From: Hyphomicrobiales bacterium
Lineage (GTDB): Bacteria > Pseudomonadota > Alphaproteobacteria > Rhizobiales > Rhizobiaceae
Reading direction: 5' to 3'
Assembly: GCA_900473185.1 (NCBI GenBank)
Contig: UCKU01000002.1
Span: 229,926 to 293,925, forward strand
Length of the DNA: 64,000 bases
The position numbers and the translations under genes are program-made. Below the pieces are notes generated by a model. That model was not told the DNA's origin. It was given only the letters and a program-made list of their open reading frames with translations, and made no database searches. Position 1 is the stretch's first letter. Every line of letters begins with the position of its first letter. Of this stretch, positions 40,346 to 49,077 are shown one piece after another.

Positions 40346-41382
40346 CACGCAGCCCCCGTGCCACGCACGCGCTCCACAAGAAGGCGTACATTCTCCGGAT
40401 CCGCTTGCGGCGTAATGCCATGACCGAGATTGAAGATCAGCGGTCCATTTCCGAGCACCTGAAGAATATCGTCAATACCTTCCTCCAGTGAACGACCGCC
40501 AGCCACGACACGCATTGGATCGAGATTGCCCTGCACTGGTCCGTCTTTCTGCAGCTCGGCCGCAAAGGCAAGTGGGACGGACCAGTCGAGCCCGATCGCA
40601 TCTGCTCCGGTCTTCTGCCGGTAAGTCTTGAGCATATAGCCAGCGCCTTTAGCAAAAGCAATGATCCGCGCTTGCGGCCGCCGCGCCCTGATCGAAGCGA
40701 TCATGCGCGCCACGGGACGGATTGCGAAAGCTTCAAATTCCCTCTCGCCGAGAACACCGGCCCAGGAATCGAAGATTTGCACCGCATCAGCGCCAGCATC
40801 GATCTGCGCCACGAGATAGTCGGCAGAGACATCCGCAAGCAGCATCAGCAGATGTTCGAAAGCGCGCGGATGCCTGTAGGCGAAGAGGCGGGCGGGCGCC
40901 TGATCCGGCGTGCCGTGACCGGCAATCATATAGGTCGCAACCGTCCAGGGCGCGCCGCAGAAGCCAAGGAGCGTTGTCTCAGTGGGCAGCTCATTCCTCA
41001 AGCGCTTCACCGTCTCCAGGACTGGCTGCAGGTAATCGACAACGCTTTCTCCATCCAGGCCGGCGATACCCGCCTCGTCGATCGGATCCATTTCAGGGCC
41101 GTGCCCCTCGGTAAAGCGCACATTGCGCTTCATCGCATCAGGGATGACCAGGATATCGGAAAACAGGATGGCGGCATCAAAGCCATAGCGGCGTATCGGC
41201 TGAAGCGTGACCTCGACGGCATGATCAGGCGAATAACAGAGATCGAGGAAACTTCCCGCCTTCGCGCGCGTTTCCCTGTACTCGGGTAGATAGCGACCCG
41301 CCTGCCTCATCAGCCATAGGGGTGGGGGCGTCAGGGTCTCGCCATCAAGAACCCGCATAATTTTCCGGCGCGTTTCGCTCAA
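40345..41382 (-). CDS. hemE: Uroporphyrinogen III decarboxylase
   Basis: A 345-residue enzyme producing coproporphyrinogen III. The N-terminal signature [17 protein letters not shown] and the active-site region [13 protein letters not shown] with its aspartate are intact, as are [13 protein letters not shown] and [11 protein letters not shown]. It overlaps hemJ by translational coupling. hemE next to the origin is a conserved alphaproteobacterial marker (Caulobacter, Sinorhizobium), and this one faces away from the origin gap. Confidence 0.97.
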   Translation of the reverse strand: MSETRRKIMRVLDGETLTPPPLWLMRQAGRYLPEYRETRAKAGSFLDLCYSPDHAVEVTLQPIRRYGFDAAILFSDILVIPDAMKRNVRFTEGHGPEMDPIDEAGIAGLDGESVVDYLQPVLETVKRLRNELPTETTLLGFCGAPWTVATYMIAGHGTPDQAPARLFAYRHPRAFEHLLMLLADVSADYLVAQIDAGADAVQIFDSWAGVLGEREFEAFAIRPVARMIASIRARRPQARIIAFAKGAGYMLKTYRQKTGADAIGLDWSVPLAFAAELQKDGPVQGNLDPMRVVAGGRSLEEGIDDILQVLGNGPLIFNLGHGITPQADPENVRLLVERVRGTGAA

Positions 41383-41435
41383 GCGCTTCTTCCCTATAAA
41401 AATACAAAGATATTTTAAAAGGTTTCTATTTCTTA

Positions 41436-41566
41436 GAGTCGGTGTCTATCAAGGATTAAAATCCATCCACTGATAGCGCGATTTGTCACGCAGGCTGGGT
41501 TAGCGGGAACCGAGATTCGTATATTTGCGCTTAAAGCGGTAGGAAATTCGAATCCCGCAGAGATTC
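41436..41566. promoter_or_regulatory. Cluster of four GANTC (CcrM methylation) sites in oriC
   Basis: GAGTC at 41436-41440, GATTC at 41514-41518, GAATC at 41550-41554 and GATTC at 41562-41566. CcrM methylates GANTC in alphaproteobacteria and the state changes on replication. About one site per 256 bp is expected by base count alone. Confidence 0.6.
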
Positions 41567-41601
41567 CAGTAGCTTCCAGGAATTCATTTTGTCGCCGCTC
41601 T

Positions 41602-41610
41602 TGTGGATAA
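41602..41610 (-). promoter_or_regulatory. DnaA box 1
   Basis: TGTGGATAA on the plus strand, i.e. a perfect TTATCCACA on the minus strand, inside the proposed oriC. Confidence 0.85.
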
Positions 41611-41690
41611 GCTGTGCATCGTTTTTGGAAGCATGACCACAGTCCCCACACTCCACAGGCACTTTTGAAACGATCTCCGAAAGTTCCGGA

Positions 41691-41699
41691 TGTGGATAA
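41691..41699 (-). promoter_or_regulatory. DnaA box 2
   Basis: A second perfect TTATCCACA on the minus strand, in the same orientation as box 1 and 89 bases from it. Confidence 0.85.
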
Positions 41700-41784
41700 G
41701 GAGGCATGTTTTCCCTTGCCTCGATCCCGGCCAGGCCATTAGCTCTTCGCTGTCCAGTCTTTTCAACAGGCAGCGGAAAATAGC

Positions 41785-42606
41785 GTGGAGAACAGAACGA
41801 ACTTCTTCCATCTGCATCTGATTTCTGACTCGACCGGGGAGACTCTGATCTCTGCCGGCCGTGCCGCGTCGGCGCAGTTCAAGTCTTCTCAGCCGATCGA
41901 ACACGTCTATCCGCTGATCAGAAACCGTAAGCAGCTGATGCCGGTGCTTCAGGCGATCGACAGTGAACCTGGCATTGTTCTCTACACGATCGTCGATCCG
42001 GAGCTTGCCAGCATCATTGATGAACGCTGCGCAGAAATGGGCGTGGCCTCGGTCAATGTTCTGGAACCGGTTATCGGCGCATTCCAGATCTATCTCGGCG
42101 CTCCCTCCAGAAGGCGGGTCGGCGCTCAGCACGTGATGAATGCCGGCTACTTCGCGCGTATCGAAGCGCTGAATTTCACGATGGATCATGACGACGGCCA
42201 GATGCCGGAGGATTATAATGAGGCCGATGTCGTCATCGTCGGCATCAGCCGTACGTCGAAGACGCCGACCAGCATCTATCTCGCAAACCGTGGCATCAAG
42301 ACCGCGAATATCCCGATCGTCTATGGCGTGCCCTTGCCCGAGGCTTTGGCGGCCGCGACCAAGCCGCTGATCGTCTGCCTCATCGCCACCACGGATCGGA
42401 TTTCTCAAGTCCGCGAAAATCGTCTGCTCGGATCGACGCCGGGTTTCGACCAGGAACACTATACCGACCGTGCAGCAATCTCAGAGGAGCTGAAATATGC
42501 GCGCTCTCTTTGTGCCCGCCATAACTGGCCCATGATTGACGTCACCCGGCGCTCGATCGAGGAAACGGCAGCGGCGATCGTTGCCCTGCGGCCGAAGCTG
42601 CGTTAA
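41785..42606 (+). CDS. ppsR: Pyruvate,phosphate dikinase/PEP synthase regulatory protein (DUF299)
   Basis: A 273-residue bifunctional kinase/pyrophosphorylase that phosphorylates and dephosphorylates PPDK or PEP synthase to switch it off or on. The N-terminal [20 protein letters not shown] and the P-loop [18 protein letters not shown] are diagnostic. The start is a GTG at 41785 with a weak GGA upstream. It is the homologue of the RP001-type gene that flanks the origin in Caulobacter. maf follows 35 bases downstream. Confidence 0.92.
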   Translation: MENRTNFFHLHLISDSTGETLISAGRAASAQFKSSQPIEHVYPLIRNRKQLMPVLQAIDSEPGIVLYTIVDPELASIIDERCAEMGVASVNVLEPVIGAFQIYLGAPSRRRVGAQHVMNAGYFARIEALNFTMDHDDGQMPEDYNEADVVIVGISRTSKTPTSIYLANRGIKTANIPIVYGVPLPEALAAATKPLIVCLIATTDRISQVRENRLLGSTPGFDQEHYTDRAAISEELKYARSLCARHNWPMIDVTRRSIEETAAAIVALRPKLR

Positions 42607-42641
42607 GCGCTGAACAACTGAATCGCTCCCGAGGACCTGGG

Positions 42642-43241
42642 ATGACACCAAAGCTCGTTCTCGCATCGTCGAGCCCATTCCGGCGGATGCTGATGGAAAA
42701 TGCCGGTCTGGCCTTTGAAGCGCATGCCGCTCACATCGATGAACGAGCAATCGAGGAGCCTCTCGAAAAATCGGGCGCCACGCCCGATCAGGTAGCGCTC
42801 GTTCTTGCCGAAGCGAAGGCGGATGAGGTCAGCGGGCGCTTCGGCGGTGCACTCGTCATCGGCTCGGATCAGACGATGTCGCTCGGGGCTCAGGTCTTTC
42901 ACAAGCCCAAGGATATGTCGGATGCAGCCAATCATCTGAGCATGCTTGGCGGCAGAACACACCGCTTGAACAGCGCGATCGCCATTGTCAGAGATGGCGA
43001 GGTTCTATGGCAGCATGTTGCGCATGCGGAACTGAAGATGCGTCCGCTGACCGACGATTTTATTGCGCGCCATCTCAAGCGCGTAGGACCAAAGGCTCTG
43101 GCAAGCGTCGGCGCCTATCAGCTTGAGGGGGAAGGGATCCAGCTGTTCGAGAAGATCGACGGAGATTATTTCACGATCCTCGGTCTGCCGATGTTGCCCC
43201 TCCTTGCAAAACTCCGGGAATTGGATGCGATCGATGGATGA
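42642..43241 (+). CDS. maf: Maf-like nucleotide pyrophosphatase
   Basis: A 199-residue house-cleaning pyrophosphatase hydrolysing non-canonical or damaged nucleoside triphosphates. The N-terminal [19 protein letters not shown] and the [10 protein letters not shown] motif with the catalytic Asp are typical of the Maf/YceF group. The C-terminal [29 protein letters not shown] is also conserved. It overlaps aroE by eight bases in a maf-aroE-coaE-dnaQ operon. Confidence 0.92.
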   Translation: MTPKLVLASSSPFRRMLMENAGLAFEAHAAHIDERAIEEPLEKSGATPDQVALVLAEAKADEVSGRFGGALVIGSDQTMSLGAQVFHKPKDMSDAANHLSMLGGRTHRLNSAIAIVRDGEVLWQHVAHAELKMRPLTDDFIARHLKRVGPKALASVGAYQLEGEGIQLFEKIDGDYFTILGLPMLPLLAKLRELDAIDG

Positions 43242-44091
43242 TTCACGTGAAACACATGGACCGAAGGCGTTTGTCACGGGCTTTCCCGTCAGGCATTCGC
43301 GCTCACCATTGATCCACGGCTACTGGCTGAAGACGCTCGATCTGCCCGGCAGCTATCGAGCGCATGAGGTTGCCCCGGAAGGTTTTGCAGATTTCATCAC
43401 CTCGTTAAGGAACGGCAGCGCCGGTTTCGTTGGCGGCAATGTCACGATTCCGCATAAGGAGATGGCGTTCAAACTGGCCGACCAACCGGACGAGCTTTCG
43501 GAAGAACTCGGCGCATCAAATACGCTGTGGCTGGGGGACGGAAAACTTCTTGCGACCAACACGGACGGCCGCGGCTTTACCGCCAATCTCGATGAACGCC
43601 ATCCCGGATGGGACCGGCATGATCGGGTCGTCATCTTCGGCGCTGGCGGTGCAAGCCGCGCTGTCATTCAGGCGGTCCGCGACCGTGGCTTCAAAGAAAT
43701 CCACGTCGTCAACCGCACAGTCGAGCGGGCGCGGGAACTGGCCGACCGCTTCGGCCCGAAGGTCCATGGTCATCCGACCGCCGCACTCGCCGAAGTAATG
43801 ACAGGGGCGGGGCTGTTCATCAACACCACCTCTCTCGGAATGGACGGAGAGGCGGCACCCGCCATCGATTTCTCACCAATGCTTTCGGACGCAGTCGTCA
43901 CCGATATTGTCTATGTGCCGCTGAAAACACCGATCCTCGCACAGGCAGAGGAACAAGGTTTTGCCATCGTCGATGGCCTCGGTATGCTCCTGCACCAGGC
44001 GGTTCCGGGATTTGAAAAATGGTTCGGCATGCGGCCTGTCGTTGATGAAGCGCTGCGCGCACTGATAATAGCGGATATGGAAAAACACTGA
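43234..44091 (+). CDS. aroE: Shikimate 5-dehydrogenase
   Basis: A 285-residue NADPH enzyme of the shikimate pathway. The substrate motif [17 protein letters not shown], the catalytic lysine in [10 protein letters not shown], the NADP motif [10 protein letters not shown] and the C-terminal [10 protein letters not shown] are all seen. The ATG at 43234 overlaps the maf stop and begins the short N-terminus MDDSRETHG; the frame continues upstream within maf without family sequence. A parS site overlaps its first codons. coaE begins at its final base. Confidence 0.95.
   Translation: MDDSRETHGPKAFVTGFPVRHSRSPLIHGYWLKTLDLPGSYRAHEVAPEGFADFITSLRNGSAGFVGGNVTIPHKEMAFKLADQPDELSEELGASNTLWLGDGKLLATNTDGRGFTANLDERHPGWDRHDRVVIFGAGGASRAVIQAVRDRGFKEIHVVNRTVERARELADRFGPKVHGHPTAALAEVMTGAGLFINTTSLGMDGEAAPAIDFSPMLSDAVVTDIVYVPLKTPILAQAEEQGFAIVDGLGMLLHQAVPGFEKWFGMRPVVDEALRALIIADMEKH
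43239..43254. promoter_or_regulatory. parS site 3, at the maf/aroE junction
   Basis: TGATTCACGTGAAACA, one mismatch (third base) to the 16-bp parS consensus. It lies on the opposite side of oriC from sites 1 and 2, about 1.6 kb away, overlapping the maf stop and the aroE start. Confidence 0.85.
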
Positions 44092-44702
44092 TGCTGAAGA
44101 TCGGCCTCACCGGCTCCATCGGAATGGGCAAGTCGACGGCGGCGAAGCTCTTTGCCGAAGCCGGTATCGCGGTCAACGATTCAGACGCTGTCGTGCACGA
44201 TCTCTATGCGGGCGAAGCGGCACCTCTGGTCGACGCGGCTTTCCCTGGCACGATGAAGAACGGAGCCGTCGATCGCCAGGAACTTGCCAGGCAACTCGCT
44301 CGAGATCCAGCTGGCTTCAAGCGGCTCGAACAGATTGTTCATCCCCTGGTGCGCAAGCGGGAGAGTGAATTCCTGGCACGGCAGGAGGCCGCGGGAGCAG
44401 ATATGGTCCTGCTCGACATTCCCCTCCTTTTCGAAACCGACGCCGATCAGAGGGTGGATGTTATTGTCGTCGTCAGCGCCGATCCACAGATTCAGCGGGA
44501 GAGGGTGCTTGCGCGCCCGAACATGACGGAAGAAAAATTCAATATGATTCTCTCCCGCCAGATATCAGATACGGAAAAACGCCGTCGGGCCGACTACATC
44601 GTGGATAGCAGCCACAGCATCGAGACGACGAGAGAACAGGTGGCAGATATCGTCGCCGACTTGAAGAAGCGGATAGCGAAGGAAGAAGTCCCACATGCGT
44701 GA
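44091..44702 (+). CDS. coaE: Dephospho-CoA kinase
   Basis: A 203-residue P-loop kinase for the last step of CoA synthesis. P-loop GLTGSIGMGKST is at residues 5-16, with ALFPG-like AAFPGTMKNGAVDRQEL, VLLDIPLLFETD and the lid RMT-like RPNMTEEKFNMILSRQ. The start ATG uses the last base of the aroE stop, and the 3' end overlaps dnaQ by eight bases. Confidence 0.96.
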   Translation: MLKIGLTGSIGMGKSTAAKLFAEAGIAVNDSDAVVHDLYAGEAAPLVDAAFPGTMKNGAVDRQELARQLARDPAGFKRLEQIVHPLVRKRESEFLARQEAAGADMVLLDIPLLFETDADQRVDVIVVVSADPQIQRERVLARPNMTEEKFNMILSRQISDTEKRRRADYIVDSSHSIETTREQVADIVADLKKRIAKEEVPHA

Positions 44703-45411
44703 GATCATTTTCGATACGGAAACCACCGGCCTCGACAACCGCATGGACCGCATCATCGAAATCGGTGGCATCGAACTCTTCAATCATTTTCCGACAGGAA
44801 AGACGCTCCACCTCTTCGTCAATCCGGGTGATCAGAAGGTTCATCCCGATGCGCTCGCCGTCCACGGCATCACCGACGAATTCCTGAAGGATAAGCCGCC
44901 TTTTGCCGATGTCTTCGAGCAGATTCTGGAATTCTTCGGCGACGGCAAGTGGATTGCCCACAACGCCACTTTCGACATGGGCTTTGTGAATGCCGAGCTT
45001 GCCCGGCTCGGCGTGCCGCCGATCCTGCCGGATCGCGTCGTCGACACGCTCTCGCTTGCCCGCCGCAAGCATCCAATGGGACCGAACTCGCTCGATGCTC
45101 TCTGCCGCCGTTATGGCATCGACAACTCGCACCGTACCAAACACGGCGCTCTCCTCGACTCCGAACTTCTCGCCGAAGTCTATATCGAGATGATCGGCGG
45201 CCGGCAGGCTGCACTGGGGCTCGGCGTCGCGGGATCTGCGAGCCAGAACAAGAGCGATGCCGAGGTGGAAGAAGTCGTGGTCGCTGCCATCATGGAGAGG
45301 CCGCGGCCGCTGGCGCCGCGATTGAGCGAAACGGAAGTCGAAGCACATGACGCTCTAATCACCAAGCTTGGTCAAAAGGCCGTCTGGTCGAAATACGATC
45401 GGCTCAACTGA
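44695..45411 (+). CDS. dnaQ: DNA polymerase III epsilon (proofreading) subunit
   Basis: A 238-residue DEDDh 3'-5' exonuclease. Exo I is FDTETTGLD, Exo II is HNATFDMGFVN and Exo III is HGALLDSELLAEVY, all catalytic acids and the His present. The C-terminal tail that binds the alpha subunit is present. It is last in the maf-aroE-coaE-dnaQ operon and is closed by a bidirectional terminator. Confidence 0.97.
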   Translation: MREIIFDTETTGLDNRMDRIIEIGGIELFNHFPTGKTLHLFVNPGDQKVHPDALAVHGITDEFLKDKPPFADVFEQILEFFGDGKWIAHNATFDMGFVNAELARLGVPPILPDRVVDTLSLARRKHPMGPNSLDALCRRYGIDNSHRTKHGALLDSELLAEVYIEMIGGRQAALGLGVAGSASQNKSDAEVEEVVVAAIMERPRPLAPRLSETEVEAHDALITKLGQKAVWSKYDRLN

Positions 45412-45416
45412 AAATA

Positions 45417-45447
45417 AAAATGCCCGGGTTTTGCCCGGGCATTTGAA
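45417..45447. terminator. Bidirectional terminator between dnaQ and secB
   Basis: AAAATGCCCGGG-tttt-GCCCGGGCATTT, a perfect long stem with T on both sides, in the 58-bp convergent gap. Confidence 0.9.
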
Positions 45448-45469
45448 TTTGAGAGCCTGTAAAACCGGC

Positions 45470-45952
45470 TTAGTTCGGAACGGCCTGAACCTTGGAACGG
45501 GCCTGTTCTTCGGCGACGCGCTGTGCGAACATCTGTGCGAAATCGATCGGGTCGATCATCAGCGGCGGGAAGCCGCCATTGCGCGTGACGTCGGCAATGA
45601 TCTGACGGGCAAACGGGAAGAGCATACGCGGGCACTCGATGAAGAGAACCGGCAGCATGTGCTCCTGCGGGAAGCCGGCAACGCGGAAGACGCCGCCATA
45701 GACGAGCTCGGTGTGGAAGACTGTCTTGTCGCCTTCCTTGGCTTCAGCGATCAGTGAAAGCACGACATCGAAATCCGTTTCGGAGAGCGGATTGGCATTG
45801 ACGTTTACATTGATGTTGATCGCCGGTGCCTTGTCGCGGGCCTGAAGCGAGCGCGGTGCGCCCGGGTTTTCGAAGGAAAGATCCTTGACGTACTGGGCAA
45901 GGATCGAAAGGGTCGGGCTCGCTGCGCCGTTGCTGCTGTTATCGTCTGCCAT
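45470..45952 (-). CDS. secB: Protein-export chaperone SecB
   Basis: A 160-residue tetrameric chaperone that keeps Sec clients unfolded and hands them to Sec[39 protein letters not shown] and [31 protein letters not shown] are classical SecB segments. The ATG at 45952 (MADDNSS) gives the usual length; the frame extends only seven codons. It is convergent with dnaQ and downstream of the fxsA gene, whose stop lies 98 bases upstream. Confidence 0.96.
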   Translation of the reverse strand: MADDNSSNGAASPTLSILAQYVKDLSFENPGAPRSLQARDKAPAININVNVNANPLSETDFDVVLSLIAEAKEGDKTVFHTELVYGGVFRVAGFPQEHMLPVLFIECPRMLFPFARQIIADVTRNGGFPPLMIDPIDFAQMFAQRVAEEQARSKVQAVPN

Positions 45953-46050
45953 GGGATTTTCCTCGAGGGGCATTGAATGGTGCCGCCATCTAACATTTCG
46001 GGGATAGGCTTACAACCCTGGGCCTCCGGCGCAGTTAATGCGCCGCCGCA

Positions 46051-46569
46051 TCAGTCTCCGAGCTGTTTGCCGGACCAGGGTGACTTGCCGTTCGGTTCCC
46101 GATGATAGTCCTCTTCATCGAGATCGACCACCTTTGAATCGCCCGACTTGCCTGGCCGGCCTCGAAAATCCGAACGCGAAGAAGCCGAGAAACCCTCGCC
46201 GCTGGTGCCAACGACAACGAAACGCTTTGCGATCGAGCGCCAGAGCAGATTGCGAACCTGCGGGATAAGAAGCAGGATCGCCAGTATATCGGACAGAAAG
46301 CCCGGGATGATGAAGAGCAGCGAGGCGATGACAGTCATCGCCGGATTGAGCAGTTCCCGCCCGGGCATGGTGCCACTGCGCCCTTCGGCGGACATGCGGC
46401 GCAGGATGCCAATACCCTGCCGGCGCAAGAGGAAGGAACCGACGACAAAGCCTAGCACGACAAGCGCCAGCGTCGCGGCAAGTCCGATTGCGCGGCCGAC
46501 AATTACGAAGCCAGCGATCTCGGCAAGCGGCAGAAGCAGCACGAAAACCGGCAGCATGGAAAAACGCAT
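46051..46569 (-). CDS. fxsA: FxsA family membrane protein
   Basis: A 172-residue protein with three or four helices in the first 110 residues (VFVLLLPLAEIAGFVIVGRAIG, LALVVLGFVVGSFLLRRQG, LLFIIPGFLSDILAILLLIP) and a polar Ser/Gly/Asp-rich C-terminal tail. This is the FxsA/UPF0716 domain; E. coli FxsA lowers F-factor exclusion of phage T7, and the general function is unknown. It is upstream of secB on the same strand. It is divergent from the Tim44-like gene. Confidence 0.9.
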   Translation of the reverse strand: MRFSMLPVFVLLLPLAEIAGFVIVGRAIGLAATLALVVLGFVVGSFLLRRQGIGILRRMSAEGRSGTMPGRELLNPAMTVIASLLFIIPGFLSDILAILLLIPQVRNLLWRSIAKRFVVVGTSGEGFSASSRSDFRGRPGKSGDSKVVDLDEEDYHREPNGKSPWSGKQLGD

Positions 46570-46695
46570 CTCTTTACCCCGAGTGGCTCGGGCTCCTCTT
46601 GGCACTGGCGAAGATACCAGCCATGATTTGAATCATTCGTATAGCCGGACTATATGGGGGTAGAAATCGGGGATGTTAACAGTGAACGGCAGGAT

Positions 46696-47400
46696 ATGAG
46701 TTCAAACGACTTCATCACATTATTTTTCTTGGTGGCGGCGGTGCTGATTTTCTTTCAGCTTCGATCCGTTCTCGGACGCCGCACGGGAAATGAGAAGCCG
46801 CCGCGTGATCTCTATACGCCACGGGATGCCGTGCAGAACGACAGTGCCGATGCCGGCAAGGTCGTAACCCTGCCGCGGCGCGATGTGAACGGGGAAGAGG
46901 AAGACCGCTTTTCCGCCATCGACGCTTTCGCACCGGCCGGCACGCCGCTGAACGAATCGCTGCGCGCGCTCAACAGAGCCGATCCCTCCTTCGACCCGAA
47001 GGAATTCTTGAATGGCGCCCGTATGGCCTACGAGATGATCGTCATGGCCTTTGCTGATGGTGACCGTAAATCGCTGAAGAACCTTCTCTCCCGAGAAGTC
47101 TATGACGGTTTCGACGCGGCGATCAGCGATCGCGAAAACAAGGGCGAGAAGATGAAGTCCACTTTCGTGGGCATCGACAAGGCTGAAATCACCCATGCCG
47201 AGACCAAGGGCAGCGAGGCGCAGATCACCGTGCGCATCATCAGTCAGCTGATCTCTGCCACCTACGACAAGAGCGACGCGCTGATCGACGGCGATGCCGA
47301 GAATGTCGCGGAGGTCAACGATCTCTGGACGTTCGCTCGCGATACGCGATCGCGCGACCCCAACTGGAAACTCGTCGCGACTGAATCGGAACATGAGTGA
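46696..47400 (+). CDS. Tim44-like (TimA) inner-membrane protein
   Basis: A 234-residue protein with a single N-terminal membrane helix (about residues 4-22, FITLFFLVAAVLIFFQLRSVLG), a short basic/Pro linker and a C-terminal Tim44 domain (ARMAYEMIVMAFADGDRKSLKNLLSREVYDGFDAAI, then EVNDLWTFARDTRSRDPNWKLVATE). Bacterial members are the proposed ancestors of mitochondrial Tim44. The ATG at 46696 with AGGAT upstream is preferred over the frame start at 46654. It overlaps mltA by eight bases, so the two are coupled. Confidence 0.9.
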   Translation: MSSNDFITLFFLVAAVLIFFQLRSVLGRRTGNEKPPRDLYTPRDAVQNDSADAGKVVTLPRRDVNGEEEDRFSAIDAFAPAGTPLNESLRALNRADPSFDPKEFLNGARMAYEMIVMAFADGDRKSLKNLLSREVYDGFDAAISDRENKGEKMKSTFVGIDKAEITHAETKGSEAQITVRIISQLISATYDKSDALIDGDAENVAEVNDLWTFARDTRSRDPNWKLVATESEHE

Positions 47401-48508
47401 CGCAGCCGGCTTTGCCCTTCAGGCAGTCAGTTTCGACGCAATAGAAGGCTGGAGGGATGACGATCCCTCCAGCCTTTTTGAAGTCATGGCTACCTGTCGC
47501 CGGCATATTTCCGAAACGAAACCTTATCGTACCGGTTCGCTGGGGCTGAGTTCAGCCGATCTCCTTCCATTGCTGGAGGAAGCAGAGACATTTCGACCGT
47601 CTTCGGCGAAGGAGGCGCGTGCCTTTTTTGAAAAGCACTGTCAGCCATTCCGGATTGTCCGCGCCGACGGCATCAGTGGTTTTGTCACCGCCTTCTACGA
47701 ACCCGAAATCGAAGTTTCCGACAGGCGGGATGCGACCTTCCATTTTCCGGTCTACCGGCGCCCGGATGATCTCATCGACCTTGATGATCAAAATCGTCCC
47801 GTGCAGCTTGACGGCTCCTATGTATTTGGACGCTTGCGTGATGGGTTGATCGACGCCTATCCGGATCGCTGTGACATCGATCGGGGCTATCTTGAGGGCC
47901 GTGGTCTTGAGATCGCCTGGGCGAAATCGAAGGTCGATCTTTTCTTCGTCCATGTGCAGGGTGCTGCCCGTCTGCGCTATCCGGATGGCAGGATCGGCCG
48001 CATCACCTACGCCGCAAAAGCCGGTCATCCATTTTCGGCGATCGGCAGGCTGCTGATCGACCGTGGCGAGATCGACCGCGCGAGAATTTCGATGCAGTCG
48101 GTCCGCGCATGGCTTGCCACCCATCCGGACCAAGTGGACGAAGTCCTCTGGCATAACCGATCCTATATTTTCTTCCGGGAAGCACCGGTGGACAATCCGA
48201 ATGCCGGACCGATCGCCGCCGCGAAGGTGCCGCTGCTTGCGGGGCGTTCGCTCGCCGTCGACCGCCTGATCCATACTTTCGGTTTTCCATTCTTCATCCG
48301 CTCCGAAAGCCTCACACATCTTGATGCCGGCAAGCCGTTTCAACGGCTGATGCTGGCGCTGGACACCGGTTCGGCAATCGTCGGTCCCGCGCGCGGCGAC
48401 ATTTTCACCGGTTCGGGCCATGCTGCAGGCGAGTTGGCGGGAACGGTACGCAATGATGCCGATTTCGCAATCCTCATCCCCAATGCCGCTGCAGCGAGGT
48501 TCCTCTGA
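47393..48508 (+). CDS. mltA: Membrane-bound lytic murein transglycosylase A family (MltA), no visible signal peptide
   Basis: A 371-residue enzyme with the MltA domain (GFVTAFYEPEIEVSDRR, YRRPDDLIDLD, AWAKSKVDLFFVHVQGAARL, SYIFFRE) and a C-terminal 3D domain (MLALDTGSAIVGPARGDIFTGSG) with its conserved aspartates. It cleaves peptidoglycan glycan strands. MltA is normally an outer-membrane lipoprotein, but neither the start used here nor the upstream extension of the frame has a hydrophobic signal or lipobox. The start overlaps the Tim44-like gene and the stop overlaps the Smr gene. Confidence 0.92.
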   Translation: MSDAAGFALQAVSFDAIEGWRDDDPSSLFEVMATCRRHISETKPYRTGSLGLSSADLLPLLEEAETFRPSSAKEARAFFEKHCQPFRIVRADGISGFVTAFYEPEIEVSDRRDATFHFPVYRRPDDLIDLDDQNRPVQLDGSYVFGRLRDGLIDAYPDRCDIDRGYLEGRGLEIAWAKSKVDLFFVHVQGAARLRYPDGRIGRITYAAKAGHPFSAIGRLLIDRGEIDRARISMQSVRAWLATHPDQVDEVLWHNRSYIFFREAPVDNPNAGPIAAAKVPLLAGRSLAVDRLIHTFGFPFFIRSESLTHLDAGKPFQRLMLALDTGSAIVGPARGDIFTGSGHAAGELAGTVRNDADFAILIPNAAAARFL

Positions 48509-49077
48509 TGGCGAAGGACCGCAAGCTCAGCTCAGACGAGAGAATCCTCTGGGGCAGGGTTGCCCGCAGTACCCGGCCCATGCCCGGCAAGACGGATGAA
48601 CTGACTGCGCTCGACGCCTTCCTGGCGGAGGCCGAAGCGGCTGCCGAACAGGAAAAGGCGGAAAAGCAGAAGGCGGCCACACCGCTTCCACAGCAACCGG
48701 TAGCTCAGACGCCCGTAAAACAGCCCTCGGGCGTCCACTATCCGCTGGAGCGACCGGTCAAGCGCAAGATCGCCAAAGGCAAGCTGGCGCTGGAAGCACG
48801 GATTGATCTTCACGGCATGGTCCAGAGCGAAGCGCATTCCTTCCTGCTCGATTTCCTGATCCGCGCGCATGAAAGCGGCATGCGGCACGTCCTCGTGATC
48901 ACGGGCAAGGGCAGCTCCATGGGCAGCGAAGGCGCCTTGAAGCGCGCAGTGCCGCACTGGTTCTCCAAGCCGGAATTCCGTTTTCTAATTTCGTCCTATG
49001 AACCGGCGGCCCAACATCATGGCGGCGCGGGCGCCCTCTATATCCGCCTCTCGCGGCGGGCCGGGGAAACATCGTGA
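48508..49077 (+). CDS. Smr/MutS2-domain protein
   Basis: A 189-residue protein. The N-terminal half is Ala/Glu/Lys/Gln-rich and probably disordered or coiled coil (residues about 40-80). The Smr domain follows (ARIDLHGMVQSEAHSFLLDFL, VLVITGKGSSMGSEGALKRAV), with the DLHG motif and the glycine-rich TGKGS loop. Smr domains are nucleic-acid endonucleases acting on RNA or nicked DNA. The start ATG shares a base with the mltA stop, and the stop overlaps the GTG of the next gene. Confidence 0.9.
   Translation: MAKDRKLSSDERILWGRVARSTRPMPGKTDELTALDAFLAEAEAAAEQEKAEKQKAATPLPQQPVAQTPVKQPSGVHYPLERPVKRKIAKGKLALEARIDLHGMVQSEAHSFLLDFLIRAHESGMRHVLVITGKGSSMGSEGALKRAVPHWFSKPEFRFLISSYEPAAQHHGGAGALYIRLSRRAGETS

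Larger units (their letters stand above)
41383..41784. other. Putative chromosomal replication origin (oriC), hemE-ppsR gap
   Basis: A 402-bp gene-free gap between the divergent hemE and ppsR genes. It holds two perfect DnaA boxes (41602-41610 and 41691-41699), weaker TCCACA/CCCACA elements around 41642-41657, an A/T-rich stretch next to hemE (41393-41433, containing TATAAAAATACAAAGATATTTT-like sequence) that could unwind, and four GANTC sites. Caulobacter and Sinorhizobium origins lie at this same hemE-flanking position. Genes on both sides are read away from it, and parAB and parS are close. No protein-coding frame of note lies inside. Confidence 0.82.

Noticed and set aside
41544..41556. 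TTCGAATCCC resembling a tRNA T-loop in the origin gap
   Set aside because: No acceptor stem, anticodon arm or 3' end can be folded around it; it is a chance match that coincides with a GANTC site.
41642..41657. Additional DnaA-box-like elements (GTCCCCACA, CACTCCACA)
   Set aside because: Each differs from TTATCCACA at three positions, so I did not list them as separate boxes.
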